The notes under the pieces: generated by a model
Seen by the model: only the letters and a program-made list of their open reading frames with translations
Told to the model about the DNA's origin: nothing
The model's database searches: none
Made by a program: the position numbers and the translations under genes
Shown here: piece after piece, positions 1-8,439 of the stretch
How positions within the stretch are numbered: position 1 is the stretch's first letter
Layout of the letters: each line of letters begins with the position of its first letter
Assembly: GCF_042678045.1 (NCBI RefSeq)
Contig: NZ_JBHUDI010000011.1
Location: 620,001 to 684,000 of the forward strand
Length of the DNA: 64,000 nucleotides
Direction: 5' to 3'
DNA from: Natrinema amylolyticus_A
GTDB taxonomy: Archaea > Halobacteriota > Halobacteria > Halobacteriales > Natrialbaceae

Positions 1-475
1 ACCAGAGGCCAAGCACGAGCCACGCGATGGCGGTGACGATGCCGGCGACGATGACGGCGACGACGGGCCAGAACGGCGCGAAGGTCCCTCGCTCGATGCT
101 CTGGAGGATCGCGACCATCGCGAAGACGGTGAAAAACGCCGTGCCGGCGATCCCGACGAACCGCGCGATCGTCGGCTGGAGGCCACCGACGTGAAGGAAG
201 ATCGCGACGATCCAGACGAGTCCCGCGACGACCGCGGTTACCGCATAGACCATCGGCGCACTGAATAGGGGCTCGATGGTCGACGGAAACGCGTCCAGCT
301 TGTAGAGGACGTGGAGACTCGAGCCGAACATCATCCAGGGCGCAAACGCCAGCACCGTCCGGTCGGTCACCGGCGGCTCGAGTGCCCACAGTAGCGCGAC
401 GACGCCCCCCAGGACCACGACGGTCGGGACCAGCAGGTACCATGGCGGGACGACGAACCCCTCGGGAACTACCAT
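1..475 (-). CDS. DUF63 family membrane protein (3' end beyond window)
   Basis: The reading frame opens at an ATG at 475 and runs without a stop to the left edge, so 158 N-terminal residues are visible. They begin MVVPEGFVVPPWYLL and contain several hydrophobic spans separated by short loops, including the segment around WMMFGSSLHVLY, which matches what I remember of the haloarchaeal DUF63 integral membrane family. No catalytic or transport function is known for the family. The gene lies downstream of e2b2 on the same strand, with an 81-bp repeat in between, so it is probably transcribed separately. Family assignment is from memory of conserved motifs. Confidence 0.75.
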   Translation of the reverse strand, partial: MVVPEGFVVPPWYLLVPTVVVLGGVVALLWALEPPVTDRTVLAFAPWMMFGSSLHVLYKLDAFPSTIEPLFSAPMVYAVTAVVAGLVWIVAIFLHVGGLQPTIARFVGIAGTAFFTVFAMVAILQSIERGTFAPFWPVVAVIVAGIVTAIAWLVLGLW

Positions 476-567
476 AGCGTGGTGTTGCTCACACCAGTAA
501 CTAACACTTTCCGATTATCGAATACACGCGAAAGGAACGGTTCTCGTAGCTGCTGACCGACCGTATC

Positions 568-648
568 ATACGGTCTACTGCAAGTCATTGTCGGTGCAAC
601 CGCGACCGCCTTGCGGTTGCACCGAGACATCGGTACAGCAAACCGTCT
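568..648 (+). repeat. 81-bp stop-codon-abutting element, copy A
   Basis: The element has a left end ATACGGTCTACTGCAA (568-583) and a right end (633-648) that reads in reverse complement AGACGGTTTGCTGTAC, giving imperfect 16-bp terminal inverted repeats. A perfect 11-bp stem pairs 593-603 (GGTGCAACCGC) with 613-623 around the exact centre. It matches copy B at 70 of 81 positions without gaps. Base 648 is also the A of the TGA stop codon of the ribose-1,5-bisphosphate isomerase gene on the minus strand. Confidence 0.85.
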
Positions 649-1688
649 CAGTCCTCCCACGGATCGTCAGTCGGCTCGCCGAACAGCTCTCGCATGAGCG
701 TCACGATGCTTTCGGGTGGAAACTGACCGCGTTCGGTCACGATCGCGTCGACGTACCGCGGCGGGGTGACGTCGAAAGCGGGGTTCTCGACGGTCAGCCC
801 GCTGTCGGTCGCCGGGGCCGGGTCGTCGGCGTCGCTTCCGGTCGCATCTCCCTTGGCATCGCCGTCTGTCGCCTCTCCGCCGACGATCGCCGCTCGCTCC
901 TCGTCGGCGAGCAGTTCGCGTTCCGATCGCATCTCGATCTCGACGGTGTGGCCCGTCATCGTGTCCGGGTGAAGCTTGATCGTCTGGGCTGCGACCATCA
1001 CTGGCACGCCGCGCTCGCGGGCGTTGACTGCCAGCCCGCTCGTGCCGATCTTGTTGATCACGCTGCCGTCGGCCGCAATGCTGTCGGCCCCGACGAGGAC
1101 GTGATCCGCCCGGTCGAGATACCGCCGGGCCGCGTTGTCCGCGATCAACGTCACCGGGACGTCCCACTCGCGCAACTGTCGCGCCGTGATGTGGCCCTGC
1201 TTGCGCGGGCGGGTCTCCTTGACGATCGCCGCGAGCTCTTTGCCCGCCTCGAGGGCGGCCTCGACGCACGCGAGTGCGTCCGTCGAGTGACAGTGGGTCA
1301 TCACGGTGTCGCCGTCCCGGAGGCGGTTCGCGCCGATCTCGCCGAGCCGATCCTGTGCCTGATCGAGGTCGCGCTGGAAGCGCTGGGCGCGGGCGATCGT
1401 CGACGATCGAAGGTCGGCGACGGTGTCGCCGTCCATCCCGCGAAGGACGTAGCGGAGGGCGTTCGGGAGACTGACCGCGGTCGGGCGCGTCTCGTAGAGC
1501 GTCTCCGCGGCGGCGTGAATCTCCCGCTCGAACGCCGCGGGACTGTCGGCCGTGGAGCGTTCGGCCTGTGTCTCGAGGGCCCCGGCGGCCGCGTCGGCGA
1601 TCGCCGCGGCACCGCGAATCCGCATCTCGGTGATGTCGTCGGCGGTGGACTCGACGGCCGGCACCACACCGGGTTCGGCACCTTCCAT
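648..1688 (-). CDS. e2b2: Ribose-1,5-bisphosphate isomerase (e2b2/RuBP pathway)
   Basis: This 346-residue protein belongs to the eIF-2B alpha/MtnA-like isomerase family. It carries the motif THCHSTDALACVEAA with the candidate catalytic cysteine neighbourhood and VGADSIAADGSVINKIGT with the conserved acidic residue and substrate loop, which is the pattern of archaeal ribose-1,5-bisphosphate isomerase. The enzyme converts ribose 1,5-bisphosphate to ribulose 1,5-bisphosphate in the archaeal AMP/nucleoside degradation route. I chose the ATG at 1688, where homology starts, over an upstream extension that runs into the divergent deoC. An insertion rich in D, G and A near residues 255-285 looks like a halophilic loop. 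The gene is divergent from deoC with about 70 bp between starts, suggesting a shared control region for nucleoside use. Confidence 0.88.
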   Translation of the reverse strand: MEGAEPGVVPAVESTADDITEMRIRGAAAIADAAAGALETQAERSTADSPAAFEREIHAAAETLYETRPTAVSLPNALRYVLRGMDGDTVADLRSSTIARAQRFQRDLDQAQDRLGEIGANRLRDGDTVMTHCHSTDALACVEAALEAGKELAAIVKETRPRKQGHITARQLREWDVPVTLIADNAARRYLDRADHVLVGADSIAADGSVINKIGTSGLAVNARERGVPVMVAAQTIKLHPDTMTGHTVEIEMRSERELLADEERAAIVGGEATDGDAKGDATGSDADDPAPATDSGLTVENPAFDVTPPRYVDAIVTERGQFPPESIVTLMRELFGEPTDDPWED

Positions 1689-1760
1689 GTGGGGTGGTTG
1701 CACACCGGTCGTGAAAAGTGACCGGGCGGGTTTTTGCCCGTCCGGCGAGTCCACACCGGT

Positions 1761-2402
1761 ATGCATCGCAGCGATCTCGCGCCCCTGATCGACCACACCG
1801 TCCTCGGCCCCGCAACGACACCGGACGACGTGCGGACGGTCCTCGACGAGGCACAGGAGTACGGAATGAACGCCTGCATCCCGCCGTACGCGGTCGAGCT
1901 GGCCGCCGAGTACGCCCTCGACGTGACGCTCGCGACGGTCGTCGGTTTCCCACACGGCCACCACGACCCCGAGGTGAAACGCCGCGAAGGCGTGACGGCG
2001 TGGCGAGCCGGTGCCGACGAACTCGATGTCGTCCTCAACGTCGGCCGGCTGAAAGCCGGTGTGGACGACGCGGTCAGGGACGAACTCGCGGAACTGGTCG
2101 CCGCCGTCCCGATCCCCGTGAAGGTCATCATCGAGACCGCGCTCCTCTCTGACGCGGAGAAGCGCCGCGCCTGCGAGGCCGCCGAGGCTGCCGACGCGGC
2201 AATGGTGAAGACCTCGACCGGCTTCGCTGACGGCGGTGCCACCGTCGACGACGTCGCCCTCATGAGCGAGTATCTGCCCGTCAAGGCAAGCGGCGGCATC
2301 GGCAGCTACGACGAGGCCGTCGCCATGCTCGAGGCCGGTGCCGACCGCATCGGGGCCTCGAGCGGCGTGGCGATCCTCGAGGGCGCGCCGATACAGGAGT
2401 AG
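1761..2402 (+). CDS. deoC: Deoxyribose-phosphate aldolase
   Basis: The 213-residue product is a compact class I aldolase that splits 2-deoxyribose 5-phosphate into glyceraldehyde 3-phosphate and acetaldehyde. The family signature is clear: LIDHTVLGP at the N-terminus, ADELDVVLNVG around residues 85-95 with a conserved aspartate, KVIIETALLS near 121-130, and the Schiff-base lysine in MVKTSTGF (K150). The ATG at 1761 is preferred because it directly precedes the conserved start of the fold. An in-frame upstream extension has no family support. It is divergent from the ribose-1,5-bisphosphate isomerase gene, so both genes probably serve nucleoside breakdown. Confidence 0.93.
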   Translation: MHRSDLAPLIDHTVLGPATTPDDVRTVLDEAQEYGMNACIPPYAVELAAEYALDVTLATVVGFPHGHHDPEVKRREGVTAWRAGADELDVVLNVGRLKAGVDDAVRDELAELVAAVPIPVKVIIETALLSDAEKRRACEAAEAADAAMVKTSTGFADGGATVDDVALMSEYLPVKASGGIGSYDEAVAMLEAGADRIGASSGVAILEGAPIQE

Positions 2403-2440
2403 CCAAACAGTTTTGGTCGTGCCCGGACCAACGAAAGGCT

Positions 2441-3862
2441 ATGCTCGAGGGGGTTCGAGCGCGGTTGTGGGCGCTCGCGAGACGACTGCGCCGCCTCGAG
2501 CGGCGCGAACTCGACGCCTTCTTGCGGTGGATCGAGCGGACGGGCAACCTCTTACATCTCTCGGTGCTGGTGTTCGTCCCGCTGTTGATCGCGGCAGTGA
2601 CGTGGCTGGCGAACGCGAGCGCGGCGGTTTCGTTCCTGCTGTTTCCGCCGCTGGCGTCGGGGACGTACACGCTCTTTGCCGATCCCGAGGGAACGTACGC
2701 CACGCCGTCGACGTTCGTCGGCGGGATGACCGTCGGCGCGCTCTGTGGCTGGCTCGCACTCGCGCTGGCGACGACGGCCGGGTTCAACGGTGGCAGCGGC
2801 GTCAGCGCCTCGGGTGCCGCACTCGGCGTGTTCTTCACCGGCGTCTGTACGTGGGCGCTCGATCTTGAGGAGCCCGCGGCCTTCTCGACGTCGTTGCTCG
2901 TGCTCCTGACCGGCAACGCACAGCTGGCGTACGTCCTCGGGATCATCGTCTCGAGTACGTTCGTCTCGGTCACGTTCGTCATCTGGCGGCGTCACTTCTA
3001 CGAACAGCGCGCCCGCTATCTCTACGGGACGACCACCGGCGACGATCACGTGCTCGTCCCGATGGGCGACGCCGACGAGACCGTCGCTCGCTTTGCCGCG
3101 GCGATCGCCGGAGCCCACGACGCCGGCAAGGTGGTGCTTTTCGATGTCGTCGACGAAACTGACGCCGAACAGCGTGACGACACCGACGACGGCCACGGCA
3201 AGTCGACATCCGTCGAACGCGCGGCCGGCAATGTGGCCCGCCAGCTCGAGTCGCTGTCGGCCGATCTCGAGACCACCTACGACGTCCCCTGTGAAGCTGT
3301 CGTCGCGGCCGCACCCGACCAGTCTGCGAGTCTCGTCCTTCGAACTGCCCGCCAGCAGAACTGTGATCTCGTCGTTACACCCTACGACGAACACGAGAGC
3401 GGCGGTCTCTCCTCGTTCATCAGGGGCCTGTTCGACAGCGAGATCGACGTCATCGTCTTCCGGTCGAACGGGACCCGTCGGCGACGCTGGCGAAACAGTC
3501 TGGTCGCGGTTCGGGGTGCCGGCGACACCGCTCGCGCGATGGTCGACTTCGCGATCCGCGTCACGGAGGCCGGCCGCGCGGTCACCGTCAGCACCTGTAT
3601 CGACGACGAGTCGCGTCGCCGAACCGCCGAGAGTGCGCTCGCCGATCTCGTCGACGCGTTCTCGGGCCGGTTCGAGACCCACGTCGCGGCCGCGTCGGTC
3701 GAGACTTACCTCACTCGCGTTGCACCCCGGTACGACGTCTGCTTCGTCGGCTCGAGCACCGACCGCTCGGCCGCCTCGCGGTTCGTCTCGCCGCCGACGT
3801 TTCGCAAACTCAGCGATCTCGAGTCGGACGTTGCGATCGTCCACCGGGGACGACATCGCTGA
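2441..3862 (+). CDS. HPP family membrane protein fused to UspA-like domains
   Basis: The 473-residue protein has an N-terminal HPP-type membrane region (roughly residues 35-185, with about four hydrophobic spans and the motif FLLFPPLASGTYTLFADP). A cytoplasmic half follows with two universal-stress-protein-like segments: about 200-345, starting HVLVPMGDADETVARF and ending in IDVIVFRSN, and a second from about 352 to the end. HPP proteins have been linked to nitrite transport in plants and cyanobacteria; the UspA part may sense nucleotide or stress state. The fusion is common in haloarchaea as I recall. It is 38 bp downstream of deoC, but an operon is not obvious. Confidence 0.82.
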   Translation: MLEGVRARLWALARRLRRLERRELDAFLRWIERTGNLLHLSVLVFVPLLIAAVTWLANASAAVSFLLFPPLASGTYTLFADPEGTYATPSTFVGGMTVGALCGWLALALATTAGFNGGSGVSASGAALGVFFTGVCTWALDLEEPAAFSTSLLVLLTGNAQLAYVLGIIVSSTFVSVTFVIWRRHFYEQRARYLYGTTTGDDHVLVPMGDADETVARFAAAIAGAHDAGKVVLFDVVDETDAEQRDDTDDGHGKSTSVERAAGNVARQLESLSADLETTYDVPCEAVVAAAPDQSASLVLRTARQQNCDLVVTPYDEHESGGLSSFIRGLFDSEIDVIVFRSNGTRRRRWRNSLVAVRGAGDTARAMVDFAIRVTEAGRAVTVSTCIDDESRRRTAESALADLVDAFSGRFETHVAAASVETYLTRVAPRYDVCFVGSSTDRSAASRFVSPPTFRKLSDLESDVAIVHRGRHR

Positions 3863-4018
3863 TACTGCCGGTTGTACCTGTGCCTCGACCTTTTGTACTG
3901 CGGGCTCGACACCGTCGCGTCCGCGACAAACTGTCGATCAAAATTCTGAGAAAATAATAGCAGTGATAGAAAGAGTGGGCTTCTGTGCCGCATCAGTATG
4001 ATTGTCAGTCATTACTGT

Positions 4019-4040
4019 GACCCCTCGTACCGAGTGAGTG
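4019..4040 (-). repeat. Origin recognition box 1 (minus orientation)
   Basis: On the minus strand this reads CACTCACTCGGTACGAGG followed by GGTC. The core ACTCGGTACGAGGGGT is shared with the boxes at 4305 and 5722. The G-run end points towards the HPP gene, opposite to box 3. Confidence 0.8.
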
Positions 4041-4068
4041 GGTGTCGTGATACGACTCTCACCGGACA

Positions 4069-4088
4069 CCCCCCTCGTACCGAGTGAG
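4069..4088 (-). repeat. Origin recognition box 2 (minus orientation)
   Basis: The minus strand reads CTCACTCGGTACGAGGGG and continues with G, so the core CTCGGTACGAGGGG is intact. It lies about 50 bp from box 1 in the same orientation, and forms the left side of an inverted pair with box 3 around the AT-rich segment. Confidence 0.8.
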
Positions 4089-4304
4089 GTTCTCAAAGAG
4101 AACTGCGTCTTTCCGCGGGACGACCACCAGAATCCTCCAGAGTGATCCTGTTCTCGCGAAGAGAACACGCCCCTAGTAATTAGTATTATATCTTTTGATA
4201 TTACTGTTAGTTAGTGCAGTACGGTAGCTGTTTTTCCGAATACGATCTCTCTATCTACGGGGTATTTATATCGGCCGTATGAATTAGACACCAAGTGGAG
4301 TCGT

Positions 4305-4326
4305 CACTCACTCGGTACGAGGGGTG
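4305..4326 (+). repeat. Origin recognition box 3 (plus orientation)
   Basis: The full 22-bp form of the motif (core ACTCGGTACGAGGGGT) is present in plus orientation, 129 bp before the orc1/cdc6 ATG. It is identical over 22 bases to box 4 beyond the gene. Confidence 0.82.
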
Positions 4327-4424
4327 GGACGGCTCTCGACTATCCTTATTAAAGAACGTTGTATTCCCTCAATAGGATCTCTTGGACGCGAATTCCGAAT
4401 CTCAGTCAGCATTAGGTTCGGTGC

Positions 4425-4431
4425 GTTTAAT
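4425..4431 (+). promoter_or_regulatory. Probable TATA box of orc1/cdc6
   Basis: The sequence GTTTAAT lies 24-30 bp before the ATG at 4455. That spacing would give a leaderless or nearly leaderless transcript, which is common in haloarchaea. Confidence 0.5.
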
Positions 4432-4454
4432 TCCCTGGAACGTAATCTCGGTCC

Positions 4455-5660
4455 ATGGCAGAGAATGGGGAATTGACTGATATATTTGACACGGGTGATA
4501 TTTTTGCGAACCGAGAGTTAGTTCGAGTCGGTCACGTTCCTGAACTCGACCGCGTTGTGGGCCGTGACGAAGAAATCCGATCGGTCGGGAGTGCTCTTGC
4601 TGCTGCAACCGAAGGTGGACCGCCAGAAACGACGATCATCTACGGGAAAACAGGAACTGGGAAATCCCTCGTCTCGAGATGTGTCACACGTCAAGCGTCC
4701 AGACGAGCCGCTAACAATGGCACTGCGCTCGAATATGCGTATGTGGATTGCTCGGATTATCAGACGGAAACGCAAGCAAGCCGTGAATTAGCCCGGGAAC
4801 TCAGCGAGAATCTCGAGGCAGGCGAGTCGATCCCGCAAACGGGCTTGAGTGCGGTGGATTATCGCGACATCACGTGGGACTTGCTTTCTAATCACGAGGT
4901 CGACTCACTCGTCGTCATCCTCGACGAGATCGATAAGCTCGAAAACGAAGATCTGCTCCGAAGCCTGTCGAGAGCGCGTGAAAGTGGGAAATCAGACACG
5001 TTCATCGGCGTTATCTGTATCAGTAATAAAATTGAATATCGAGAACGGTTGAACGAGCGCGTGGATTCTAGTTTACAGGACAACGAGCTCGTGTTCGATC
5101 CATACGGCGCAAAACAATTACGTGCAATCCTGGAAAATCGGAAGGACGCGTTCAAATCCGGTGTATTGTCGGACGAGGTCATTCCGAAGACGGCAGCGCT
5201 TGCAGCCCGAGAACACGGTGATGCACGCAAAGCCGTCGAGACGTTCTACGAAGCAGGCCGTCTCGCGGAGAAGAACGGAGACGGGCAGGTAACTGCAGCG
5301 CACGTCGATGAAGCCATTACCCAGGCAGAGGTCAATCGATTCCATCGCCTCGTGAGTGGTCAGACACCACACGTGAAGTATATTTTACGAGCGCTTGCTG
5401 CACTGACCGCTTCGGAGGAGAAAAAACAGTTCCGGACAGCGAAAATCTACGATCTCTACACGACGATCGCTACTCAGGAGGGATCAGATCCCCTATCACA
5501 TGATCGGGTCAGACGGCTCCTCAAAGAACAAGCGTTCCTCGGGATTACTGAAAGCGAGCATACCGGTGGTGGTGATCGGGAAGGGAGCTATCTCGTTCAC
5601 CGGTTGATGCGTAACCCAGACATCGTGTTCAATGCTCTCAATACCGATCGCGGTATTTGA
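4455..5660 (+). CDS. cdc6: Orc1/Cdc6 family replication initiator
   Basis: The 401-residue AAA+ protein binds origin boxes and loads the replicative helicase. Walker A is GKTGTGKS (64-71), Walker B is VVILDEID (153-160), sensor 1 lies in ICISNK, and the sensor 2 region contains HGDARKA. The C-terminal winged-helix domain occupies roughly residues 300-401. The codon usage is visibly less GC-rich than that of the neighbours, with frequent A/T third bases. Origin boxes lie on both sides of the gene, so box cluster and initiator form one module of about 1.7 kb. Haloarchaea usually carry several such origin-cdc6 pairs with their own box sequences, and the different composition suggests this one may have been acquired. 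Confidence 0.93.
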   Translation: MAENGELTDIFDTGDIFANRELVRVGHVPELDRVVGRDEEIRSVGSALAAATEGGPPETTIIYGKTGTGKSLVSRCVTRQASRRAANNGTALEYAYVDCSDYQTETQASRELARELSENLEAGESIPQTGLSAVDYRDITWDLLSNHEVDSLVVILDEIDKLENEDLLRSLSRARESGKSDTFIGVICISNKIEYRERLNERVDSSLQDNELVFDPYGAKQLRAILENRKDAFKSGVLSDEVIPKTAALAAREHGDARKAVETFYEAGRLAEKNGDGQVTAAHVDEAITQAEVNRFHRLVSGQTPHVKYILRALAALTASEEKKQFRTAKIYDLYTTIATQEGSDPLSHDRVRRLLKEQAFLGITESEHTGGGDREGSYLVHRLMRNPDIVFNALNTDRGI

Positions 5661-5721
5661 TACTCCGTACTGACGTGCAACTGTTCCGCTTGCTGGAGTC
5701 ACAGTCGCACAACCAGCGTCT

Positions 5722-5743
5722 CACTCACTCGGTACGAGGGGTG
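5722..5743 (+). repeat. Origin recognition box 4, downstream of cdc6
   Basis: The same 22-bp motif as box 3, in plus orientation, lies 62 bp after the cdc6 stop codon. Its presence beyond the gene makes the module box-cdc6-box. It may also mark the far edge of an acquired origin segment. Confidence 0.78.
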
Positions 5744-5799
5744 GCTGGATAGCTCCACCAGTGATGAGGGTATCAGAGAACACCTCCCGTCATCTGTGC

Positions 5800-6987
5800 C
5801 TACTCACTCTCGAGGATTCGATCGATCAGGTCACTCTCGTCGCTGCCGAGCGCCGAGCGCACGAGCAGGTGGCCGCCCAGTTGTGCAGGACTGATAACCG
5901 CGTTCGCGCCCGCGCGCTCGAGTTTCTTGACGTTCTCGCGGTCGGTTGCCGCGGCGACGATTCTGGTCTCAGGGGCGAGTTGGCGCGCGGTGAGAACGGT
6001 CAGCGCGTCCTCGGCGTCGTGGTTCGTGGCGACGAGGATTGCAGCCGCGCGATCGATCTTCGCGCGCTGCAGCGGGTCCTCGTCGCTTGGATCGCCGGTG
6101 ATAACCGGAATGTCGCGGTTCGTCAACGCCGTCGCGGCCTCCTGGTCGCTGGTGACGACGACGAACGACCGGCTGCTGTCTGCGAGTTCGTCGACGATCG
6201 GTTCCGTCAGTTCGCCGTAGCCGAGCACGAGAAGGTGCTCGTCTAGGAGTTGGAGTTGTGAGTCGGTCATCTTTCCGAGTGTCTTCGAGATACGATCTTG
6301 GATCAGGGGGGCGACGAGTGCCCCGATGGCGATACCGAAGCTTGCGACGCCGAGGACGAGCACGGACATGGTAAACAGCATCGCCTCTACCGACGCCGGA
6401 TTCGGCGTTACGTCGCCGTAGCCGACCGTACTCGAGGTGATCAGCGTAAAATAAAACGCATCGAGGATGTTGCTGATCCCGTCGAAGTGCTCTCGGAGGG
6501 TGTAGCCGCCGATGGTCCCGTACACCTGGACCCCGACCAGTGCTGCGCCGGCCGCGAGCTGGGTCGTCGACAGCGAGAGGGATTTGTCGAACCGCTCGCG
6601 GGTGAGCAGGAGAAACGGGATCGAGACGAGCGAGAGGACGACCAGCGGGAGCGAGTACGGGCTCGACTGAAGCAGGCCCTGTGCCGCGGTCAACGGAAGC
6701 AACAGCAGCGTCGCCCACCAGCCCGCCCGGAGCCCACGTCGAAGTGACAGTGCGCTGCCGACCATCAGAAAGCCGGTGAGTGCGCCGGTGAAGGCGGCGG
6801 CGTTCCGGACGGCGTCGGGAACGTAGTCCTCGAGTGGGCCGCCAACGGCGTTGGTCCCGATGTTGACGACGGCGGTCGCGACCGAGAGCAACGCGACGAG
6901 CAAGACCAGCACGACGGCTGCCCGTGTCGTGAGCACGCGTCGCCAGTTCTCCGGCAGCCGCGCTCGTAGCGACCGGTCGTCGACCAT
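5800..6987 (-). CDS. Potassium channel with cytoplasmic TrkA-N (RCK) domain
   Basis: The 395-residue protein starts with an extra membrane region (hydrophobic spans at about 22-42, 62-80, 88-108, 113-130 and 143-160). The pore module follows, with the canonical selectivity filter TVGYGD at 187-192 and a closing helix around 200-222. A Rossmann-type RCK domain follows from about residue 245 (HLLVLGYGELTEPIVDEL), with a GxGxxx nucleotide-binding turn. It should form a tetrameric K+ channel gated by ligand or redox state. The ATG at 6987 is preferred to a GTG two codons upstream. The two TrkA-C proteins on the opposite strand start about 130 bp away, which suggests joint potassium control. Confidence 0.9.
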   Translation of the reverse strand: MVDDRSLRARLPENWRRVLTTRAAVVLVLLVALLSVATAVVNIGTNAVGGPLEDYVPDAVRNAAAFTGALTGFLMVGSALSLRRGLRAGWWATLLLLPLTAAQGLLQSSPYSLPLVVLSLVSIPFLLLTRERFDKSLSLSTTQLAAGAALVGVQVYGTIGGYTLREHFDGISNILDAFYFTLITSSTVGYGDVTPNPASVEAMLFTMSVLVLGVASFGIAIGALVAPLIQDRISKTLGKMTDSQLQLLDEHLLVLGYGELTEPIVDELADSSRSFVVVTSDQEAATALTNRDIPVITGDPSDEDPLQRAKIDRAAAILVATNHDAEDALTVLTARQLAPETRIVAAATDRENVKKLERAGANAVISPAQLGGHLLVRSALGSDESDLIDRILESE

Positions 6988-7114
6988 ACACACCGCTCGG
7001 CGGTGGTGTTAGTTAAACGTCTCCGTCTCGCGTCCGCCCTCGCTGGCGGTGACCGTCCGGATCGGTGGTCCGATCGCCGATGCTCCTTTAACCGTTCCGC
7101 GCCACCAGCCCACA

Positions 7115-8377
7115 ATGCCATCCCTTCCGGTCGAACTGTTGCTCGGTCTCTATCTCGGGCTCCTGACCGGCATCGTCCCGGCGTTCGTCGCCGGTTCACT
7201 GGGCTTTCTCGTCCGGTATTTCACCGGCGTCACGCTTCCCGGGTTCGGTGTCGTCGTCCTCGCACTGTCGATCGCCAGCGTACAGGGCGGCCTGCTCGGT
7301 CTCGTCGAACCCACCATCGCTCAGTCGCCGCGGCTACTGGTCGCCGTGCTGGTCGTGCTCATGCTCGCACTCTACGCCCACAACCAGGGCGACAAACTCG
7401 GCGCCGAACTCCCCCGCCGGCTCTCGCTGACCTCCATCCGACAGCGCACCCTCTCGACCGACGTGGTCGAACTCGTCGGCTCGGTCGGCCAGGTCACCGC
7501 CCGCCCGACCGGCGAGATCCGCGATATGGAAGGGTATCCACCGCTGTCGCCCGACCTCCGCGGGCGACTCAAAGCCGGCTCGTGGCGACTCCCCGCCGAT
7601 CTCCCCCTCTCGGAACTCGAGACGCGGCTCGAGGAACGACTGCGAACCGAACACGACCTCGCAGACGTCGACGTCACACTCGACGAGCGGGCCCGCGCGA
7701 CGATCGCGGCGGCACCGCCCTCCGGCAGCCTCTCGAGACGGCTCTCGACGGGTCACCGTGCCGTTTCGGTTGCGACGCTCGTCCCGACGGGCCTCGCCCG
7801 CGGCGACGAGGTAACTGTCCGAGTCGGCGACCGCTCGATCACCGGGACGGTGCTGAGCGTCCGGACCGAGATCGACGACGAGCGCGCCGCGATCCCCGTC
7901 TCCGAGGAGCCCCCGGACGACGAACTGGCGACCGACGGGGGCGACCCGACCGACGATGCCATCCCGACACCGAGATCGACCACGGCGACCGCTGGCGGCC
8001 CCGGCCGCGTGACCGTCGCCGTCGCTCGCCGGGACGTCAAGCCCCTTCTCGAGGCCGAATCGCTCGGACTCGTCGTCCGCTCGCGGGGGACGAGCCGCGA
8101 GTTCGAGGCGTTCGCCCTGCTCAAACGCGAGGGGTACGCCGTCCGCCGACTGACCGTGGGTACTGGCGGTACGGACGGCGAGACGGCCGACGAACCGCCC
8201 GCGTCGGCGGCGGTGACGGTCCTCGCCGTGCGACGACAGGGAAGTGAGACCGGCGGCCGCCGCCACGGCTGGGTGTTCGGCCCCGGTATCGAACGCTCGC
8301 TCGAGGCCGGCGACGAGGCGTTCGTCGCGGGATCCGACGATGCGATCGAGACGTTCGTGGAGGCGGTCGCGCGATGA
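7115..8377 (+). CDS. Membrane protein with TrkA-C (RCK_C) domain, first of a pair
   Basis: The 420-residue protein has three N-terminal hydrophobic spans (about residues 8-90). A soluble part contains a domain shared with its downstream neighbour (GEIRDMEGYPPLSPDLRGRL), and the C-terminal 90 residues look like TrkA-C/RCK_C, the ligand-sensing part of potassium transport regulators. An acidic linker rich in D, P and T separates the two soluble parts. The start at 7115 (MPSLPVELLLGL) precedes the first membrane span; the upstream extension is hydrophilic and unlikely. It lacks a Rossmann TrkA-N domain and any pore motif, so it is probably a regulator or partner of the adjacent divergent channel. 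Confidence 0.78.
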   Translation: MPSLPVELLLGLYLGLLTGIVPAFVAGSLGFLVRYFTGVTLPGFGVVVLALSIASVQGGLLGLVEPTIAQSPRLLVAVLVVLMLALYAHNQGDKLGAELPRRLSLTSIRQRTLSTDVVELVGSVGQVTARPTGEIRDMEGYPPLSPDLRGRLKAGSWRLPADLPLSELETRLEERLRTEHDLADVDVTLDERARATIAAAPPSGSLSRRLSTGHRAVSVATLVPTGLARGDEVTVRVGDRSITGTVLSVRTEIDDERAAIPVSEEPPDDELATDGGDPTDDAIPTPRSTTATAGGPGRVTVAVARRDVKPLLEAESLGLVVRSRGTSREFEAFALLKREGYAVRRLTVGTGGTDGETADEPPASAAVTVLAVRRQGSETGGRRHGWVFGPGIERSLEAGDEAFVAGSDDAIETFVEAVAR

Positions 8378-8439
8378 GTCGGCTGCTCTTCGACGACGCT
8401 GCCGAGGCCCGCGACGATCACGGAGGTGAGCACCCGTGA
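8374..8439 (+). CDS. 21-residue bridging micro-ORF between the two TrkA-C genes
   Basis: An ATG overlaps the upstream stop codon (ATGA at 8374-8377), and the micro-ORF's own stop TGA overlaps the next gene's GTG (GTGA at 8436-8439). It encodes MSRLLFDDAAEARDDHGGEHP. The Shine-Dalgarno-like GGAGGTGA lies inside it at 8422-8429, 6 bp before the GTG start of the next gene. It may only carry ribosomes from one gene to the next. There is no evidence of a stable product. Confidence 0.4.
   Translation: MSRLLFDDAAEARDDHGGEHP

Larger units (their letters stand above)
3863..4454. other. Predicted replication origin region (oriC) upstream of orc1/cdc6
   Basis: This gene-free stretch has the layout of a haloarchaeal origin. 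Two origin-recognition-box-like motifs lie in minus orientation (4019-4040 and 4069-4088) and one in plus orientation (4305-4326), flanking an AT-rich segment. Bases 4171-4290 contain only 43 G or C in 120, in an otherwise GC-rich sequence. The orc1/cdc6 gene begins just downstream. Two short dyads, GTTCTC-AAA-GAGAAC (4089-4103) and GTTCTC-GCGAA-GAGAAC (4150-4166), sit between the second box and the AT-rich segment. The arrangement fits known archaeal origins; activity is an inference. Confidence 0.85.

Noticed and set aside
588..1721. Long plus-strand reading frame opposite e2b2
   Set aside because: It is the antisense shadow of a well-supported isomerase gene and has no family features; such shadows are expected in high-GC haloarchaeal DNA.
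4019..4340. CRISPR array from repeated ACTCGGTACGAGGGGT motif
   Set aside because: The copies are in both orientations with irregular spacing and flank a cdc6 gene, so origin boxes explain them better.
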